The notes beneath the pieces were generated by a model that saw nothing but the letters and a program-made list of their open reading frames with translations, searched no databases and was not told where the DNA came from. A stretch of 64,000 bases of DNA, from the NCBI GenBank assembly GCA_900538355.1, contig UPXS01000003.1, positions 62,001 to 126,000 of the forward strand, read 5' to 3'. The first letter of the stretch is position 1, and every line of letters starts with the position of its first letter. Positions 18,408 through 26,435 of this stretch are shown piece by piece. The position numbers were made by a program, and so were the translations under genes. The DNA comes from an uncultured Veillonella sp. Its GTDB lineage: Bacteria; Bacillota; Negativicutes; Veillonellales; Veillonellaceae.

Positions 18408-18674
18408 ATGTTAACTACAGAAGCTAAATTAGCAGTAATTAAAGAATACGCTACTCATGAAGGTGACACTGGTTCTCCAGAAGTACAAGTTGCGATTTTG
18501 ACAAGCCGCATCCAATACTTAACAGATCACTTGAAAGAACACAAAAAAGACCATCATTCCCGTCGTGGTTTGTTGAAATTGGTTGGTCAACGCCGTAACA
18601 TGCTTGACTACCTTCGTCGTAAAGATATCGAACGTTACCGTTCCCTTATCGAACGTCTTGGTCTTCGTAAATAA
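18408..18674 (+). CDS. rpsO: Small ribosomal subunit protein uS15
   Basis: Primary 16S rRNA-binding protein that helps nucleate the platform of the 30S subunit. The 88-aa protein has the family length and the conserved HEGDTGSPEVQVA start region, the HxxDHHSRRGL segment and the VGQRRNMLDYL block. AGGAGG lies just upstream of the ATG. It has its own promoter, a structured leader and a strong terminator, and it precedes pnp, the classical rpsO-pnp arrangement. Confidence 0.98.
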   Translation: MLTTEAKLAVIKEYATHEGDTGSPEVQVAILTSRIQYLTDHLKEHKKDHHSRRGLLKLVGQRRNMLDYLRRKDIERYRSLIERLGLRK

Positions 18675-18682
18675 TAAAATTA

Positions 18683-18706
18683 GCCGTCCATTAGGACGGC
18701 TTTTTT
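18683..18706 (+). terminator. Intrinsic terminator after rpsO
   Basis: GCCGTCC (18683-18689) and GGACGGC (18694-18700) pair over an ATTA loop, followed by six T. Confidence 0.92.
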
Positions 18707-18734
18707 ATTTCATTTCTCTATGTTATAATAACGT

Positions 18735-18811
18735 TAGGCAAAGGGAAACGAATGCCGATATTCAATTGTGGCAACACAAAAAAGGACAGAGCGGCAACTC
18801 TGTCCTTTTTT
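18735..18811 (+). ncRNA. Candidate small RNA between rpsO and pnp
   Basis: A TATAAT at 18724-18729 lies just after the rpsO terminator and about 75 bp before a second strong terminator: GGACAGAG...CTCTGTCC, arms 18781-18791 and 18798-18808, flanked by A- and T-runs. Between them are GGCA/TGCC (18737-18740, 18753-18756) and a small hairpin TTGTG-GCAA-CACAA (18766-18779) with a GNRA-type loop. No convincing -35 is seen and no plausible ORF fits, so this is either a small RNA or a double-terminator spacer. Confidence 0.4.
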
Positions 18812-18904
18812 ATTGTGCTAGTTGCTATAATAATTAGCTTATTTTTTTATGATGATATATAATAAGAAGGTATACATATAAGAAGATTTTTAGGAGGAAT
18901 AGGA

Positions 18905-20974
18905 ATGGAACAATTCCAAATGGACCTAGCTGGTCGTACGCTTACGATTGAGACTGGGGAACTTGCAAAACAAGCTGGCGGTGCCGTAATGGTTGGTTAT
19001 GGCGATACTCGTGTACTCGTTACCGCTACAGGTTCTAAAGAGGCGAAGGATATCGATTTCTTCCCACTTACAGTAGACTATGAAGAAAAAATGTACGCTG
19101 TTGGTCGTTTACCAGGTGGCTTTATTAAACGTGAAGCACGTCCACCTGAATCTGCGATTTTGAATAGCCGTTTGATTGACCGTCCTATTCGTCCATTATT
19201 CGATAAAGGTGTACGTAATGAAGTACACGTAGTAGCAACAGTTATGTCCGTAGATCAAGATTGTGATCCTGCAATCTGTGGTATGATTGGTGCATCTGCA
19301 GCATTGTCTATTTCTGATATTCCTTGGAATGGTCCTATCGCAGGCGTTCGCATGGGCCGTATCAATGGTGAATTTGTTGTTAATCCAACAAAAGAACAAT
19401 TGGAAGCAACAGACCTTAATATCGTTGTAGCTGGTACAAAAGATGCTATCCTCATGGTTGAAGGTGGTGCTCAAGAGGTTCCAGAAGAAACTATTCTTGA
19501 AGTTATCATGGCAGCTCATGAAGAAATCAAAAAAATCGTAGCTTTCCAAGAAGATATGAAAGCTAAAGTAGGCAAGGAAAAACGCGTATTTGAAAGCAAA
19601 GACGTACCTGCTGAAATCGCTGATGCAGTTCGTGCCTATGGTCATGATAAACTTGATGCAGCAGTTCGTTGTGCAGATAAACAACAACGTGATGCACAAG
19701 AAAGCGAAGTGCGTGCAGATGTATTAGCTCACTTTGAAGAAATCTATCCAGATAACTTAGCTGATGTAAATAAAGCATTTGACGCAATGACAAAAGAAAT
19801 CGTGCGTCATATGATTACTGTTGAAAAAATTCGTCCAGACGGTCGTAAACTTGATGAAGTACGTCCTATCTCTTGCCGTACAGGTGTATTACCTCGTACA
19901 CATGGTTCTGGCTTATTTACTCGTGGTCAAACTCAAGTATTGAACGTTGCTACTGTAGCTCCATTGTCTGAAACTCAAACAATTGATGGCATTGGTTTAG
20001 AAACAGAAAAACGTTATATTCACCACTATAATTTCCCATCCTTCTCCGTAGGTGAAACACGTTCTTCTCGCGGTCCTGGTCGTCGTGAAATTGGTCATGG
20101 TGCATTGGCTGAACGTGCATTGGTACCTGTAATTCCTAGTGAAGAAGAATTCCCATATGCATTGCGGTTAGTATCCGAAGTATTGGAATCTAATGGTTCT
20201 AGCTCCATGGCATCTGTATGTGGTTCCACATTATCTTTGATGGATGCTGGTGTACCTATTAAAGCTCCTGTAGCTGGTATTGCAATGGGGCTTGTAACTC
20301 AAGGCGAACACTACACAATCTTAACAGATATCCAAGGTATGGAAGATGCTCTTGGCGATATGGACTTCAAGGTTGCTGGTACAGCTAAGGGTGTAACTGC
20401 TATTCAAATGGATATCAAGATTTCCGGCTTGTCCCGTGAAATCCTTCATGAAGCATTAGAACAAGCTCATAAAGGCCGTATGCATATTATGGGTATCATG
20501 CTTGATACAATTGCTGAACCACGTCAACAAATGTCTCAATACGCTCCACGTATCATTACAATGAAAATTGATCCAGATAAGATTCGCGATGTAATCGGTT
20601 CTGGCGGTAAAGTAATTCGTGGTATCATCGATGAAACAGGTGCAAAAATTGACATCGAAGATGATGGCACAGTATTCATTGCTTCTGTAGACCAAGAAGG
20701 TGCTGCTAAAGCTCAACAAATCATTGAAAACCTTACTAAAGAGGTTGAAGTAGGGGAAGTATACCTTGGTAAAGTAACTCGTTTGATGGCATTTGGTGCT
20801 TTCGTAGAGGTATTACCAGGTAAAGAAGGTCTTGTACACATTTCCAAGCTTGCAAAAGAACGCGTTGAAAATGTAGAAGATGTAGTAAATGTTGGTGATG
20901 AGATTATGGTAAAAGTTATCGAAATCGATAAACAAGGCCGTATCAACTTGTCCCGTAAGGATTGTTTAAAATAA
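18905..20974 (+). CDS. pnp: Polyribonucleotide nucleotidyltransferase (PNPase)
   Basis: Phosphorolytic 3'-5' exoribonuclease of mRNA decay and RNA quality control; it works as a trimer in the cytosol. The 689-aa chain has two RNase PH domains (about 1-210 and 305-540), a linking helical domain, a KH domain (IRDVIGSGGKVIRGI, about 560-575) and a C-terminal S1 domain (GEVYLGKVTRLMAFGAFVEVLPGKEGLVH). An AGGAGG ribosome site precedes the ATG. It sits 10 bp upstream of dut. Confidence 0.98.
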   Translation: MEQFQMDLAGRTLTIETGELAKQAGGAVMVGYGDTRVLVTATGSKEAKDIDFFPLTVDYEEKMYAVGRLPGGFIKREARPPESAILNSRLIDRPIRPLFDKGVRNEVHVVATVMSVDQDCDPAICGMIGASAALSISDIPWNGPIAGVRMGRINGEFVVNPTKEQLEATDLNIVVAGTKDAILMVEGGAQEVPEETILEVIMAAHEEIKKIVAFQEDMKAKVGKEKRVFESKDVPAEIADAVRAYGHDKLDAAVRCADKQQRDAQESEVRADVLAHFEEIYPDNLADVNKAFDAMTKEIVRHMITVEKIRPDGRKLDEVRPISCRTGVLPRTHGSGLFTRGQTQVLNVATVAPLSETQTIDGIGLETEKRYIHHYNFPSFSVGETRSSRGPGRREIGHGALAERALVPVIPSEEEFPYALRLVSEVLESNGSSSMASVCGSTLSLMDAGVPIKAPVAGIAMGLVTQGEHYTILTDIQGMEDALGDMDFKVAGTAKGVTAIQMDIKISGLSREILHEALEQAHKGRMHIMGIMLDTIAEPRQQMSQYAPRIITMKIDPDKIRDVIGSGGKVIRGIIDETGAKIDIEDDGTVFIASVDQEGAAKAQQIIENLTKEVEVGEVYLGKVTRLMAFGAFVEVLPGKEGLVHISKLAKERVENVEDVVNVGDEIMVKVIEIDKQGRINLSRKDCLK

Positions 20975-20984
20975 GAGGTGTTAC

Positions 20985-21434
20985 ATGGATATTCGTGGCT
21001 TTGAAGTAGTTTCTGCTTTTGAAGAACAAGATATCAATTTACCAACCCGTAAAACAACAGAAAGCGCAGGCTACGATATTGAATGCGCTGAAACTGTTAC
21101 ATTAGAACCAGGTCAAGTAGTACTTGTGCCAACCGGCCTTAAAGCCTTCATGGCGTACGACGAATACCTTGCTATTCACATCCGTTCTAGCATGGCTATT
21201 AAGCGTCATCTAGCACTTGTGAACAGTACAGGTATCATCGATAGCGATTACTACAATAACGAGGACAACGAAGGTCATATTATGATCGCCCTCTATAACT
21301 TTGGCAAAGAAAACGTTACCCTTGAAAAAGGCGAACGCGTTGCGCAAGGCATTTTCTCTAAATACCTACTCACTAATGATGACGATGCAACAGGCGTCCG
21401 TACAGGTGGTATCGGTAGCACTGGTACAATGTAA
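20985..21434 (+). CDS. dut: dUTP diphosphatase (trimeric type)
   Basis: Hydrolyses dUTP to dUMP and pyrophosphate, keeping uracil out of DNA and supplying dTMP synthesis. The 149-aa protein shows the trimeric dUTPase motifs: SAGYDIE (motif 1), RSSMAIKR (motif 2), NSTGIIDSDYYNNE (motif 3), GERVAQGIF (motif 4) and the C-terminal arm RTGGIGSTG (motif 5). Motif 3 has the YYNNEDNEGH form seen in Bacillus and phage enzymes. It is probably co-transcribed with pnp and is followed by a terminator. Confidence 0.95.
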   Translation: MDIRGFEVVSAFEEQDINLPTRKTTESAGYDIECAETVTLEPGQVVLVPTGLKAFMAYDEYLAIHIRSSMAIKRHLALVNSTGIIDSDYYNNEDNEGHIMIALYNFGKENVTLEKGERVAQGIFSKYLLTNDDDATGVRTGGIGSTGTM

Positions 21435-21463
21435 ACTACATACAATTCTGAATAGAATGGTGA

Positions 21464-21495
21464 AAGCCGCTCAACTGACGTTGGGCGGCTTTTTA
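21464..21495 (+). terminator. Intrinsic terminator after dut
   Basis: A 12-bp stem (21464-21475 with 21480-21491, core GCCGCTCAAC) closes a TGAC loop and runs into five T. Confidence 0.9.
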
Positions 21496-21580
21496 TAATT
21501 ATCTTGTATTAAGTTATGAATTATATATATTTATTTCTCTGTGTGGTATCATAATAGTTATAAACATTAAGGAGGCTATT

Positions 21581-22114
21581 ATGGCAATTAGCAAAGAAAT
21601 ACAAAAATCAAGCGAAATGAAGTTTGATGGTAAACTAATTAAAGTTACTTATGATATAGCTGATGTAAATGGTAATGAAGCGTGGCGTGAGGTGGTTCAT
21701 CATCCTGGTGCTACAGCTATTGTGGTTGTTACTGAAGATAATAAGATTGTAATGGAGCGTCAGTTCCGTTATGCTTTGCAACAGCCTTTGCTTGAAATTC
21801 CAGCAGGTAAATTAGATCCTAATGAAGAGCCTCTTAACTGTGCGAAACGTGAGTTAGCAGAGGAGACAGGGTATCGTGCCAATCAATGGATTCAATTGGG
21901 CACAATTGCAACAAGTCCTGGTTTCTGTAACGAAGTATTACATTTATACTTAGCTAAAGATCTTACTATGGGTGAAACTAATTGGGATCCAGATGAATAT
22001 GTGGAACTTGAATACTTTACTTTATCTGAATTATTAGAGGCTATCAAGGCTGAGCAAATTAAGGATAGCAAATCTTTGGCAGCGCTTATGCTTGCAATGC
22101 CATACCTCAAATAA
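21581..22114 (+). CDS. Nudix hydrolase, ADP-ribose pyrophosphatase type
   Basis: Cytosolic hydrolase of nucleoside diphosphate derivatives; close relatives cleave ADP-ribose to AMP and ribose 5-phosphate. The 177-aa protein has a complete Nudix box at residues 76-98 (G76, E82, R90-E91, E94-E95, G97), preceded by the PLLEIPAG strand typical of ADPRase-like members. AAGGAGG precedes the ATG. It is 21 bp upstream of deoB, a sensible pairing because both handle ribose phosphates. Confidence 0.93.
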   Translation: MAISKEIQKSSEMKFDGKLIKVTYDIADVNGNEAWREVVHHPGATAIVVVTEDNKIVMERQFRYALQQPLLEIPAGKLDPNEEPLNCAKRELAEETGYRANQWIQLGTIATSPGFCNEVLHLYLAKDLTMGETNWDPDEYVELEYFTLSELLEAIKAEQIKDSKSLAALMLAMPYLK

Positions 22115-22135
22115 TAGTACGTAATAGGAGGATAT

Positions 22136-23308
22136 ATGTTTAAACGAATTATCCTATTAGTTATGGACTCTGTAGGTATCGGCCACGCTGATGATGCTGC
22201 AAAGTTTGGTGATGAAGGTTCTAATACATTAGGGCATATTGAATCAACAACAGGTCATATCCATTGTCCTAATTTAAAATCTATCGGTTTAGGTCGCATT
22301 GCTGATATTTCTGATACTGGTGAAAGCATTAACGGTGCTTTTGGCCGTATGGCAGAGCTCAGTACCGGTAAAGATACGACTAGTGGTCATTGGGAAATGA
22401 TGGGTCATCCTGTTACCGTTCCATTCCCAACCTTTTACGAAGGTTTTCCAAAAGAATTAATGGATACTTTTACAAAGGAAACAGGCTATGGTTATTTAGG
22501 TAATGAAGTTGCATCTGGTACAGAAATTATTGAACGTCTTGGTGCGGAGCATATTAAGACGGGAAAACCTATTGTATATACCTCGGCAGACTCTGTATTT
22601 CAAATTGCGGCACATGAGGATGTGATTCCTTTAGATGAGCTATATCGTATATGCCAAATTACTCGTGATAAGGTTTGCGTTGGAGATTACTATGTAGGCC
22701 GTATTATAGCACGTCCATTTGTAGGTGAACTTGGTAGTTTTGTACGCACATCTAACCGTCATGATTATAGTCGCATGCCTGAGAAAAAGATGGTACAACA
22801 AGAGTTACAAGATGCTAGTGTGCCAACGGTAGCAGTCGGTAAAATTGGAGATATCTATGCCCATGTTGGTTGGGATGAAAGCTATCCTACCAAATCTAAT
22901 GCTCATGGCATGAATATGGTTCCATATCTATTAGGCTCTACATTTGATTACGGTCTAATGATGGTAAACCTTGTTGAATTTGATAGCCTTTACGGTCATC
23001 GTAGAAATGTAGAAGGTTATAAACGAGCTATTGAAGACTTTGATTACCAACTTGGTGGGCTATTACCAATGCTCAATGATGACGATTTATTGCTTATCAC
23101 CGCTGACCATGGTAATGATCCAACATGGAAGGGAACAGATCATACCCGTGAATTAGTACCTATTCTTGGATATAGTCCTCGAATAAATGGGCCTATAGAC
23201 CTAGGCGATAGAAAAAGCTTTGCAGACATTGGTGAAACCATTTTAGAAAACTTTGGACTAAAACAATGGGGTATTGGCACATCGTTTTTGGAGAAACTTA
23301 GTAAATAA
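22136..23308 (+). CDS. deoB: Phosphopentomutase
   Basis: Interconverts (deoxy)ribose 1-phosphate and 5-phosphate, linking nucleoside salvage to central metabolism. The 390-aa alkaline-phosphatase-superfamily protein starts KRIILLVMDSVGIGHADDA (metal aspartate) and has the DTTSGHWEMMG phosphoacceptor-threonine block, NLVEFDSLYGHRR and the C-terminal ITADHGNDPTWKGTDHTRE metal site. All catalytic regions are intact. It converges with the minus-strand RNA-repair gene, with two hairpins between them. Confidence 0.97.
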   Translation: MFKRIILLVMDSVGIGHADDAAKFGDEGSNTLGHIESTTGHIHCPNLKSIGLGRIADISDTGESINGAFGRMAELSTGKDTTSGHWEMMGHPVTVPFPTFYEGFPKELMDTFTKETGYGYLGNEVASGTEIIERLGAEHIKTGKPIVYTSADSVFQIAAHEDVIPLDELYRICQITRDKVCVGDYYVGRIIARPFVGELGSFVRTSNRHDYSRMPEKKMVQQELQDASVPTVAVGKIGDIYAHVGWDESYPTKSNAHGMNMVPYLLGSTFDYGLMMVNLVEFDSLYGHRRNVEGYKRAIEDFDYQLGGLLPMLNDDDLLLITADHGNDPTWKGTDHTRELVPILGYSPRINGPIDLGDRKSFADIGETILENFGLKQWGIGTSFLEKLSK

Positions 23309-23412
23309 TTTTCTCATATGTTTTTTGTATATTTAGGTTTAGAATACTAGATTACGATCTATATACAAAAATAACATAATTTCAAAATAACAATGATAAT
23401 ATGCTATATATG

Positions 23413-23460
23413 AAGATACTACCAGTTAAAAATATTTATTTTTAACTGGTAGTATCTTTA
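23413..23460 (+). terminator. Long hairpin after deoB
   Basis: A perfect 20-bp stem (23413-23432 with 23439-23458) closes a 6-nt loop. It is followed by only a short AT tract, so it may act as an mRNA-end hairpin as much as a terminator. Confidence 0.6.
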
Positions 23461-23483
23461 AAATAGGTAGTTACCTCATAAAG

Positions 23484-23525
23484 AACGACCAACTTATGTA
23501 TATCATAGGTTGGTCGTTTTTTTAC
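23484..23525. terminator. Terminator between deoB and the convergent RNA-repair gene
   Basis: AACGACCAAC (23484-23493) pairs with GTTGGTCGTT (23509-23518), followed by a run of T on the plus strand. It most clearly stops deoB transcription but lies 27 bp from the end of the minus-strand gene and could act on both. Confidence 0.8.
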
Positions 23526-23551
23526 TTTATAGAATTATATTTCTTATTTAA

Positions 23552-25756
23552 TTATAGCAAGCCTTTACTTTCCATCATTTCTTTAATATTTAGTAAAGTA
23601 GATTTACAAACTACATCATATTCTAGTGTACTTAAGAAATCTGCAAATTTTCTATCATCTTCATTTTTACAGTTTTCATAAGGTATCTTACCATTTTGTT
23701 GATATGGTTCTAGAATCCGATTTCGTCGGTGCTTCCACGCATTGTAATAAGGACCTTTAAATTTTGTCATAAAGCCATTGCTATCGACTAATACAAAGCC
23801 TTCAGACTCATGGTATGATTTAAGTTCTTCGTTAATGATATTCTCTAGTTCATCCATAGTATTAACTTGTTTAATTGTTTTTACGATAGATATTAATTGA
23901 GTGTCATACTTTTTAAGGATGGAATCTAGTTCTGCTAACTTTTCTCTAGAGAAAGATACATCAATATGCTTGCCATTTACATCTAACGTATTTTGAATCA
24001 TATCAAGCACATACAGATGATCTTGGTCATACTTAATTATATGAGTATCCTCTTGGCTGATAACTTCAAACATCATAGAGCAGTTATTACACTGTAATAG
24101 TTCTTTTATTTCTTCTTGTAAGGTTTCAGGTAATTTTTGGAATAAATCTTTAAATAAATCTACATGCATACCTTCTGTAGTAGATTTAGAAGCAAAAACT
24201 AGTTCATCTTTGATAACACCAAGGATAGCAAGGTATCCATTTTCTTTAGTTCGAATTTCAACAGGGAAGGAAAGTGTGTTAGCCAAATTATTTAACTCTG
24301 TTTCTGGACGTTCGTTGAGATTAAAGAATTTATTATAACTACGTAATTTCACATCTCCTGTTAAGCGATCTACAAATAATCCTCGCGCTTGTACGGTACT
24401 TTCGTTCCATAGTCGTTTATGGAATACACGAGAGGTAAAATTCAAGGAGTATAGGTTAGGGGAGCATTTTTTTACTTTTACTAATTTAGAATTACCTAAA
24501 ATATTAATATCTTCATTTTGTGTGAAGATAACATGTTGTGTCATATTTTGATATTCATGGCGCATGTAATCTTTATCGTACACATCGTTTTTTATTCCAT
24601 GTTTAGTGAAAGAATCTGCAGTGATATCAATATATTTAAGCTCGCCACCAAATTCAACTTCGCCTTCTAAACAGAAGGAGTACTTACCATCGGGAACACC
24701 GCGGTGACCATGAATTTGAATAAAGTCCTGACACAATCCTTTTTCGTAATTAGTATCATATATTTTAGCAATATCTGTTTCGTAAGCTCCGAACCCATTA
24801 ATAAAGGTAGACGTAGCTATAAAGGTCATGTTAGGTACATAGGAGAGACCACCATGGGAAACTAAATATTTTTTGCCATGAAAAATGAAAGGGTAGCATT
24901 CACGAAGTGATTTATAAAAGAGGCGTAACTCTCGTTGAAGAGATTCTACTTCTTTTTTCGTCATATCTTTAACAATAGGTGCTACAACTTCTTTCATAAA
25001 TCGTTTTGAACGATCTAAATTTGTATTGAAAGCAAAGTTTGTGATATGTCGTTCGTGATTACCTTCTAACATAATCGTATTAGGCAATGTACTAAGACGC
25101 ATCATTTCGTACATCATTTCTTTATTTTCAATACCGCGTTCCAAATAGTCACCACAAAAGATGTAAAGTGTTTTTTCATCCCAAGGTAAGATAGCTTGTT
25201 GTAATGCCGTGTAACAACCGTGAATATCACCAATGATACGCACTCGTTCATATCGATTCGTCAAATCTACGGTAAAGTAATTGTTGATTTCATCGATAGA
25301 ATTGATTTTTCTACAAAACTTTGGTAATGGTGTTGTCTTAATCACCTTGTGCATACGGTGAATGACTTGCTCTGGTACGCGTTTGTAATCTGTACGTCCT
25401 GCATTACGAGCCAAGCATTCCTCTAAAGATGTATCTGGTTCGTAGTAATATACAGTATATTTATATTTGTTAAGCAAATCTTTATATGCATTAACAGCTT
25501 TAGATGTAGTGTGGGTAGCATCTAAAACGACAAAGTCGCCATTGCTCATTCGTTTTTCTAAGCAATCTAGGAGGAGCTCCCAAGCCGGACCATTATCCTC
25601 TTGTGAAATATACCAGCCGTTTTCACCAAGGGAAGGGCTGCGTAATAGCATACGGAAATGATCGGCTTCTAAGGTGTAAGCCTCAAGATTGTTGTCACGA
25701 ATCCACTGAGACTTACCACTAGCAGGAGCACCACGCATTAATAATAGTGTTCTCAT
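23552..25756 (-). CDS. Trifunctional RNA-repair protein: polynucleotide kinase, calcineurin-like phosphatase, T4 Rnl1-like RNA ligase
   Basis: A 734-aa single chain with three end-healing and sealing modules. Residues 1-160 are a T4 Pnk-like 5'-OH kinase: P-loop GAPASGKS (9-16), D32/R35, lid arginines near 117-121. Residues 170-375 are a metallophosphoesterase: GDIHG (176-180), GDYLERG (202-208), GNHE (232-235), SHGG (300-303), HGH (349-351). From about 435 comes a nucleotidyltransferase with T4 RNA ligase 1 landmarks: ARGLFV (457-462), KFFNLNE (476-482), motif I KENG with the AMP-accepting K504, MFEVIS (562-567), EGFVLV (652-657), motif V TKFKG with K665 and K667. All catalytic residues seem intact. 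The order kinase-phosphatase recalls bacterial Pnkp, but the ligase looks Rnl1-like and no hen1 gene is adjacent. The ATG has AGAGGA upstream. tRNA repair is the likeliest role, by analogy with T4. Confidence 0.9.
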   Translation of the reverse strand: MRTLLLMRGAPASGKSQWIRDNNLEAYTLEADHFRMLLRSPSLGENGWYISQEDNGPAWELLLDCLEKRMSNGDFVVLDATHTTSKAVNAYKDLLNKYKYTVYYYEPDTSLEECLARNAGRTDYKRVPEQVIHRMHKVIKTTPLPKFCRKINSIDEINNYFTVDLTNRYERVRIIGDIHGCYTALQQAILPWDEKTLYIFCGDYLERGIENKEMMYEMMRLSTLPNTIMLEGNHERHITNFAFNTNLDRSKRFMKEVVAPIVKDMTKKEVESLQRELRLFYKSLRECYPFIFHGKKYLVSHGGLSYVPNMTFIATSTFINGFGAYETDIAKIYDTNYEKGLCQDFIQIHGHRGVPDGKYSFCLEGEVEFGGELKYIDITADSFTKHGIKNDVYDKDYMRHEYQNMTQHVIFTQNEDINILGNSKLVKVKKCSPNLYSLNFTSRVFHKRLWNESTVQARGLFVDRLTGDVKLRSYNKFFNLNERPETELNNLANTLSFPVEIRTKENGYLAILGVIKDELVFASKSTTEGMHVDLFKDLFQKLPETLQEEIKELLQCNNCSMMFEVISQEDTHIIKYDQDHLYVLDMIQNTLDVNGKHIDVSFSREKLAELDSILKKYDTQLISIVKTIKQVNTMDELENIINEELKSYHESEGFVLVDSNGFMTKFKGPYYNAWKHRRNRILEPYQQNGKIPYENCKNEDDRKFADFLSTLEYDVVCKSTLLNIKEMMESKGLL

Positions 25757-25847
25757 AGTAATAGTCCTCTAATCTGCCCATAGGGCGTAATAAAATATAA
25801 CTGTATAAAAAACGAAAAGATCATTATTGAAAAAAAGGAAAAAGGAC

Positions 25848-25884
25848 ATAAAAAAACAGTCTCAACGGATATCCGAGAGACTGT
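25848..25884 (-). terminator. Intrinsic terminator of rpsT (minus strand)
   Basis: On the minus strand ACAGTCTC and GAGACTGT (plus-strand 25877-25884 and 25856-25863) pair, with an inner palindrome CGGATATCCG at 25866-25875. They are followed by a T-run (the A-run at 25851-25856 on the plus strand). Confidence 0.85.
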
Positions 25885-25901
25885 CTTACTTGCTTTTAAA
25901 A

Positions 25902-26162
25902 TTATAAAGCGTTTACTTTAGCTGCAAGATTGGATTTTTTGCGAGCTGCAGTGTTTTTATGAAGTACACCTTTGGAGGCTGCTTTATCAATTACGCTAGT
26001 AGCATGAACAAGTGCTTGTTTTGCTTCTTCTACTGCGCCTGCTTGAACAGCTTCTACGGTTTTACGACTTGCTGTACGGATTTGAGATTTTACAGCGGCG
26101 TTTTTCGCACGACGTTCAGCATCCGTTTTTACGCTTCTAATACTGGATTTAATGTTTGGCAA
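25902..26162 (-). CDS. rpsT: Small ribosomal subunit protein bS20
   Basis: 16S rRNA-binding protein of the 30S subunit body. The start is taken as TTG (26162-26160), giving 86 residues beginning MPNIKSSIRSVKTDAERR, the usual S20 N-terminus. AAGGAGG lies 8 nt upstream of it, whereas the in-frame GTG nine bases earlier overlaps the ribosome site and cannot use it. A rare TTG start on a ribosomal protein gene is notable, because S20 synthesis is known to be limited through poor initiation codons in Escherichia coli. The protein is rich in Lys, Arg and Ala, as expected for this helical bundle. Confidence 0.96.
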   Translation of the reverse strand: MPNIKSSIRSVKTDAERRAKNAAVKSQIRTASRKTVEAVQAGAVEEAKQALVHATSVIDKAASKGVLHKNTAARKKSNLAAKVNAL

Positions 26163-26202
26163 TTGAGTCACCTCCTTAAAAATCGTTTCTTATACCTGAA
26201 TG

Positions 26203-26231
26203 ATTATATCATACCACATATTGATACGCAA
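26203..26231 (-). promoter_or_regulatory. rpsT promoter (minus strand)
   Basis: On the minus strand TTGCGT (26231-26226) and TATAAT (26208-26203) are 17 bp apart. A TGA directly precedes the -10, giving an extended -10 element. The leader to the TTG start is about 35 nt. Confidence 0.7.
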
Positions 26232-26399
26232 GGACTTTTCAGCCCAATATTTTCCTTATTAGTATGAAGTATAAAACATTTTCTACTGTTTATTAACTAT
26301 ACCATATAAGCGTATTTTATGAAATCAAAATTATTAATATATTTGATAGTGTTGTGATAAGTTAATTATTTTGATTTTAAAAGTTAGTTAGCTCCCTTA

Positions 26400-26408
26400 T
26401 GTTATAAT
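26400..26408 (+). promoter_or_regulatory. Extended -10 promoter of polA
   Basis: TGT-TATAAT at 26400-26408 is an extended -10 element. No good -35 is seen at 16-18 bp, as is common for extended -10 promoters. The transcript would start about 20 nt before the polA ATG. Confidence 0.5.
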
Positions 26409-26435
26409 AAAGGATAGAATTAAGTGAGGTGTCTT

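Noticed and set aside
18583..18837. Open frame overlapping the end of rpsO and its terminator
   Set aside because: It runs through two intrinsic terminators in a different frame from rpsO and has no ribosome site; the region is better explained as non-coding.
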